The position numbers were made by a program, and so were the translations under genes. This document shows positions 61,687 through 64,000 of a stretch of 64,000 bases of DNA, piece after piece (the stretch's first letter is position 1; each line of letters opens with the position of its first letter). The DNA is from Microbacterium sp. LCT-H2 (lineage in GTDB: Bacteria > Actinomycetota > Actinomycetes > Actinomycetales > Microbacteriaceae). The stretch lies in the NCBI RefSeq assembly GCF_001866135.1, contig NZ_MODW01000004.1, forward strand, positions 288,044 through 352,043, given 5' to 3'. The notes under the pieces were generated by a model. It was not told where the DNA came from. It worked only from the letters and a program-made list of their open reading frames with translations, and did no database searches.

Positions 61687-61854
61687 TGTGTTCCCTTCGA
61701 TGCGACGGTTCTGAGGCGGGCCCCGCGCGCGCATCCGCGGATGCCGGTGCGGGGGACCGCGGCCGCGCGGCGGCCATCCCCAGACAAGCAGGTGCCCCCG
61801 ACATTCGGTCGCTCGACCACGCTATGAGCGGTCTCCACACGGTGCAACACGGCC

Positions 61855-61863
61855 TGTGGATAA
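61855..61863 (-). promoter_or_regulatory. DnaA box (perfect consensus)
   Basis: TGTGGATAA on the plus strand is the exact complement of the DnaA box TTATCCACA. It lies 169 bp upstream of dnaB in a 516-bp gene-free gap. Confidence 0.6.
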
Positions 61864-61911
61864 CCATGTGGAGAGCGTGCGGAGAATCTCGGAGTGTCTG
61901 TGCAGAACGGG

Positions 61912-61920
61912 TGTGGATAA
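61912..61920 (-). promoter_or_regulatory. DnaA box (perfect consensus), second copy
   Basis: A second exact TGTGGATAA in the same orientation, 57 bp from the first. A third, one-mismatch copy TGTGGATGA is at 61989-61997, and an AT-rich TTTTTTATCTTACC stretch lies between them. Confidence 0.6.
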
Positions 61921-62202
61921 CCCGGTGGACGGTGTGAGCACCGGACTTTTTTATCTTACCTGAACGGGGTTTTATCGTTTCCCCACCCTGTGGATGAGAA
62001 CGAGTTTAAATTGCGCGTTGAAGGTTTCCCCTTCGGAGGGGGCATGTGTAGAACCTGGGGAAAGTCAAGCCGGAAATCCGCCGGGCGCGTCACGATCTGA
62101 CACGAGACGAATCGGATGTAAACGCCCCTGGACAGAGAGGGGGTCCGCGAGTATTGTGCCTCCCATCGACACACCCGTGGACCTTCGGAGGGGGAGGACG
62201 AC

Positions 62203-63267
62203 GTGGACGCTCGGACCACCCGACGCGGCGTACCCCACGCCGTCCTCTGGGGTGGAATCGGCGCGCTCGCTTGGGCGGCCCTGACCGTCCTCACCGGCGG
62301 CGGCTCCGCGCACGCGGACGAGCAGCCGAAGGGTCCGCTCGACGGCCTCACCTCTGTCGTGTCCGAGACCGTCACCGCCGTGACGAAGCCGGTCGTAAAC
62401 AACGTCGTGGCTCCGGTGGTGAACCAGGTGGCGACGCCCGTCGTCCACGAGGTGGTCGCTCCCGTGGTGCACGAGGTCGTCGCGCCCGTCGTGACTCACA
62501 CCGTCGCTCCCGTCCAGGAGGCAGCTCCCGCCGTCGTCGAGACGGTGACCGAGACGGTGACGAAGATCCCGGTCGTCGGAGACACCGCGGCTCCTGTACT
62601 GGAGGCGGTCGCCGAGACCACCGAGACGGTCACCGAGCCCGTCACCGACGCGCTCGGCTCTGCACCGGTCTCACAGATCACGGCGCCCGTGCTCGATCTC
62701 GTCGGCGGCCTTCCGCTGGTCGGCGGGATCGTCGTCGACTCCGGCGCCATCGACCTGGTCGATAACGTCGTCGGCATCGTCGATGGCACGACCGGCCTGA
62801 TCGGCGGCGTCGTCGAAGAGACCGTTCCGCCGGTCGTCGAGGCGCTCACGCCACAAGAGCCGGCCGCACCGCAGACCCCGGAGGGCTCCGTCCCCTCGGG
62901 CGTCCCCCCTGTGCGCGAGGACATCGCCGCGCTTGCCGAGGCTGCGCCCGCCCCGTCGGCGTCGCCGAGCACAGGACAGGACTCTGTGCTGAGTACCTTG
63001 GCCCCCGTCGCGGCCGCGCTCTCCGCGCCCGACTCCTCGGACACCGGTGCCGGTGACACCGCTCCGGTGCCGTTCGGTGCTCCTCCGGTCGCTCCGGCCA
63101 CCCCCGCGTCTTCCTCCGCCGCCTCGGCCGGAGGTTCCACCAGCGCCCCCGCTCGCCTCAGCGAGATCGGCGCGACCCCGCTCCGTGCCTGGGAGCGGGC
63201 CGCCGGCGCACGGGACGACGCCCTTCCGGGCGCCCCCGTCGCCGACACCGACATCTCTCCCGACTGA
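62203..63267 (+). CDS. Secreted low-complexity valine-repeat protein
   Basis: A 354-aa protein with an N-terminal signal peptide (AVLWGGIGALAWAALTVLTGGGSAHADEQ, cleavage near residue 39). It then has Val-Val-x-x-Val repeats (VVNNVVAPVVNQVATPVVHEVVAPVVHE in character), Thr-rich segments and a Pro/Ala/Ser-rich C-terminal half. No anchor or catalytic motif. Start GTG 62203 with GGGGGAGG. A surface or matrix role is inferred, in line with the chaplin-like gene that follows. Confidence 0.75.
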   Translation: MDARTTRRGVPHAVLWGGIGALAWAALTVLTGGGSAHADEQPKGPLDGLTSVVSETVTAVTKPVVNNVVAPVVNQVATPVVHEVVAPVVHEVVAPVVTHTVAPVQEAAPAVVETVTETVTKIPVVGDTAAPVLEAVAETTETVTEPVTDALGSAPVSQITAPVLDLVGGLPLVGGIVVDSGAIDLVDNVVGIVDGTTGLIGGVVEETVPPVVEALTPQEPAAPQTPEGSVPSGVPPVREDIAALAEAAPAPSASPSTGQDSVLSTLAPVAAALSAPDSSDTGAGDTAPVPFGAPPVAPATPASSSAASAGGSTSAPARLSEIGATPLRAWERAAGARDDALPGAPVADTDISPD

Positions 63268-63278
63268 CGGACTGTCAC

Positions 63279-63297
63279 GTCATCCCACCCGGATGAC
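63279..63297. terminator. Hairpin after the valine-repeat protein gene
   Basis: GTCATCC (63279-63285) and GGATGAC (63291-63297) pair perfectly around CACCC, 11 bp past the stop codon. No U tract; a modest terminator candidate. Confidence 0.4.
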
Positions 63298-63370
63298 AGA
63301 TGCCGTGCTGCGCGCGCACTTCCTCGCGTGCATCCCATCAGACAGACCAGTCACGTCAGGAGAACCCATC

Positions 63371-64000
63371 ATGCGTACCTACGCGAAGCGCGTCCTCTGG
63401 GGCACGCTCATCGCCGGCGGGATCACCCTGCTCGGCGCGACGGCCGCCAATGCGGCCGAGACATCCGGAGACGACGGCTTGCTCTCCGGCACCCAGGCCG
63501 TAGCGCCCATCACCGCCCCGATCACGGTCGTCGACAACGCGATCTCCGTGCTCGGCGACGCGGCATCCACGGCGCCTGCCCCGGCCCCGGCCCCTGCTCC
63601 GGCACCGGCTCCGGCTCCCGCCCCGGTGCCCGCTCCCGCTCCGCAGACGAGCGGCGAGGAGGGCACGGCATCCGGCACCCAAGCCGTGGTGACGGTTCAC
63701 CTTCCCGTCACGGTGACGGACAACGCCATCAGTCTTACCGAAGACTCCACGACCAGCACCCCGGCCGCCGCTCCTCCCCAGAGCGCGGCTCCCCAGGCCC
63801 CTGACGCGGCCGGGGTGCTTTCCCTCGACACGGACGGCCTGGATGGTGTCCTCTCGGGCACGCAGGCTCTCGTGGCGGTCAACGCCCCGGTGACCGTGTC
63901 CGACAACGCCATCTCGCTGCTCGGTGATTCCGAGTCGGCCGCTGAGGGAGAGAGCGCCGCAGCACCGGCGCCTGCCGCGGCGATCGGGTCGAGCACCTCG
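63371..64000 (+). CDS. Chaplin-like secreted repeat protein (cut by window end)
   Basis: At least 210 codons from ATG 63371, still open at the window edge. A signal peptide (cleavage after ATAANA, residue 28) is followed by three copies of a roughly 26-residue unit near residues 37-63, 98-123 and 158-184. Each has the form SGTQAxxxxxxPxTVxDNAIS. The unit resembles the chaplin domain (SGNxxQ...P..VCGN..SVIG) but has Asp-Asn-Ala instead of Cys-Gly-Asn, so it has no cysteines. The copies are joined by a Pro-Ala repeat linker (68-89). Confidence 0.78.
   Translation, partial: MRTYAKRVLWGTLIAGGITLLGATAANAAETSGDDGLLSGTQAVAPITAPITVVDNAISVLGDAASTAPAPAPAPAPAPAPAPAPVPAPAPQTSGEEGTASGTQAVVTVHLPVTVTDNAISLTEDSTTSTPAAAPPQSAAPQAPDAAGVLSLDTDGLDGVLSGTQALVAVNAPVTVSDNAISLLGDSESAAEGESAAAPAPAAAIGSSTS

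Larger units (their letters stand above)
61687..62202. other. 516-bp gene-free region between dnaB and a secreted-protein gene
   Basis: No plausible gene on either strand; open frames here are shadows. It holds the dnaB leader, two perfect and one near-perfect DnaA box (61855-61997), AT-rich runs at 61948-61980, and the leader of the plus-strand gene (TATTGT near 62153, GGGGGAGG before GTG 62203). The first part near 61690-61850 shows nothing beyond the dnaB upstream region. Confidence 0.6.

Noticed and set aside
61956..62499. Minus-strand frames near the DnaA boxes and opposite the Val-repeat gene
   Set aside because: No signal peptide, start signal or family; they overlap the plus-strand secreted gene and the regulatory gap.
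62280..62560. Tandem DNA repeat in the Val-Val-x gene
   Set aside because: The repetition is at protein level with variable codons; no exact DNA tandem repeat worth a separate feature.

Overview
The window is 64 kb of high-GC DNA (roughly 70% G+C by eye) with the coding style of an actinobacterium. Frequent GTG starts, TTG and CTG starts, many 4-bp ATGA/GTGA gene overlaps, and the families present (ClgR-like regulator beside clpP genes, DUF2871, DUF4862, DUF6194, an S4-domain protein, chaplin-like repeats) fit Microbacteriaceae, most likely Microbacterium. That assignment is inferred from gene content only. I saw no rRNA or tRNA genes and no insertion sequences.

Layout. 0-4 kb: branched-chain 2-oxoacid (or pyruvate) dehydrogenase operon, E1alpha-E1beta-E2, on the minus strand. 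4-10 kb: a HisC-like aminotransferase, a Fic/Doc toxin-antitoxin pair, a holin-family membrane protein, a small helical protein with an alpha/beta hydrolase, a low-molecular-weight tyrosine phosphatase and purB. 10-14.5 kb: a frameshifted MFS exporter, two small membrane proteins, an HTH protein and a rhodanese. 14.5-18 kb: ribA, a MarR regulator, a ClgR-like regulator facing two clpP paralogues (one without the catalytic serine) and a thioesterase. 18-27 kb: a YhgE-like heptad-repeat membrane protein, a trans-sulfuration enzyme divergent from an Lrp regulator, an acyl-CoA synthetase, a MATE exporter and an amino-acid permease. 27-35 kb: DUF2871, a NarL-type two-component pair, YigZ, a J-domain protein, fur-katA, a hydrolase and msrA-msrB. 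35-45 kb: a sialic-acid utilisation operon (DUF4862-nanE-nanK-nanA plus a dipeptide-type ABC transporter) divergent from its FadR-type regulator. 45-52 kb: DUF808, GNAT, pnuC, a flavin monooxygenase, a DeoR regulator, and a double-MerR regulator divergent from DUF6194 and an Imm5-like gene. 52-58 kb: an OmpR-type two-component system with a PepSY-like target, an S4 protein, an EamA exporter with a divergent TetR, and a SufR-like regulator. 58-60.3 kb: a lower-GC island. 60.3-64 kb: dnaB, DnaA boxes, and two secreted repeat proteins, the last cut by the window end.

The most exciting region is 58.27-60.16 kb. A DUF3800-like protein is followed by a 145-nt gap that folds as a retron-type msr-msd RNA (15-bp fully paired terminal repeats and two internal hairpins). 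This is followed by a retron-like reverse transcriptase whose ribosome-binding G-run lies inside the 3' terminal repeat. This looks like a tripartite retron defence system with a DUF3800 effector and a divergent RT active site.

Two further themes run through the window. First, many genes have a TANNNT -10 hexamer 5-7 nt before the start codon, which implies leaderless mRNAs. Second, intergenic gaps carry several families of long, often nested, palindromes. Two families occur as pairs flanking a single gene, and one copy has supplied the stop codon and C-terminal residues of the trans-sulfuration enzyme. A perfect 19-bp palindrome before the ClgR-like gene recurs in degenerate form before the clpP operon and suggests a shared operator.
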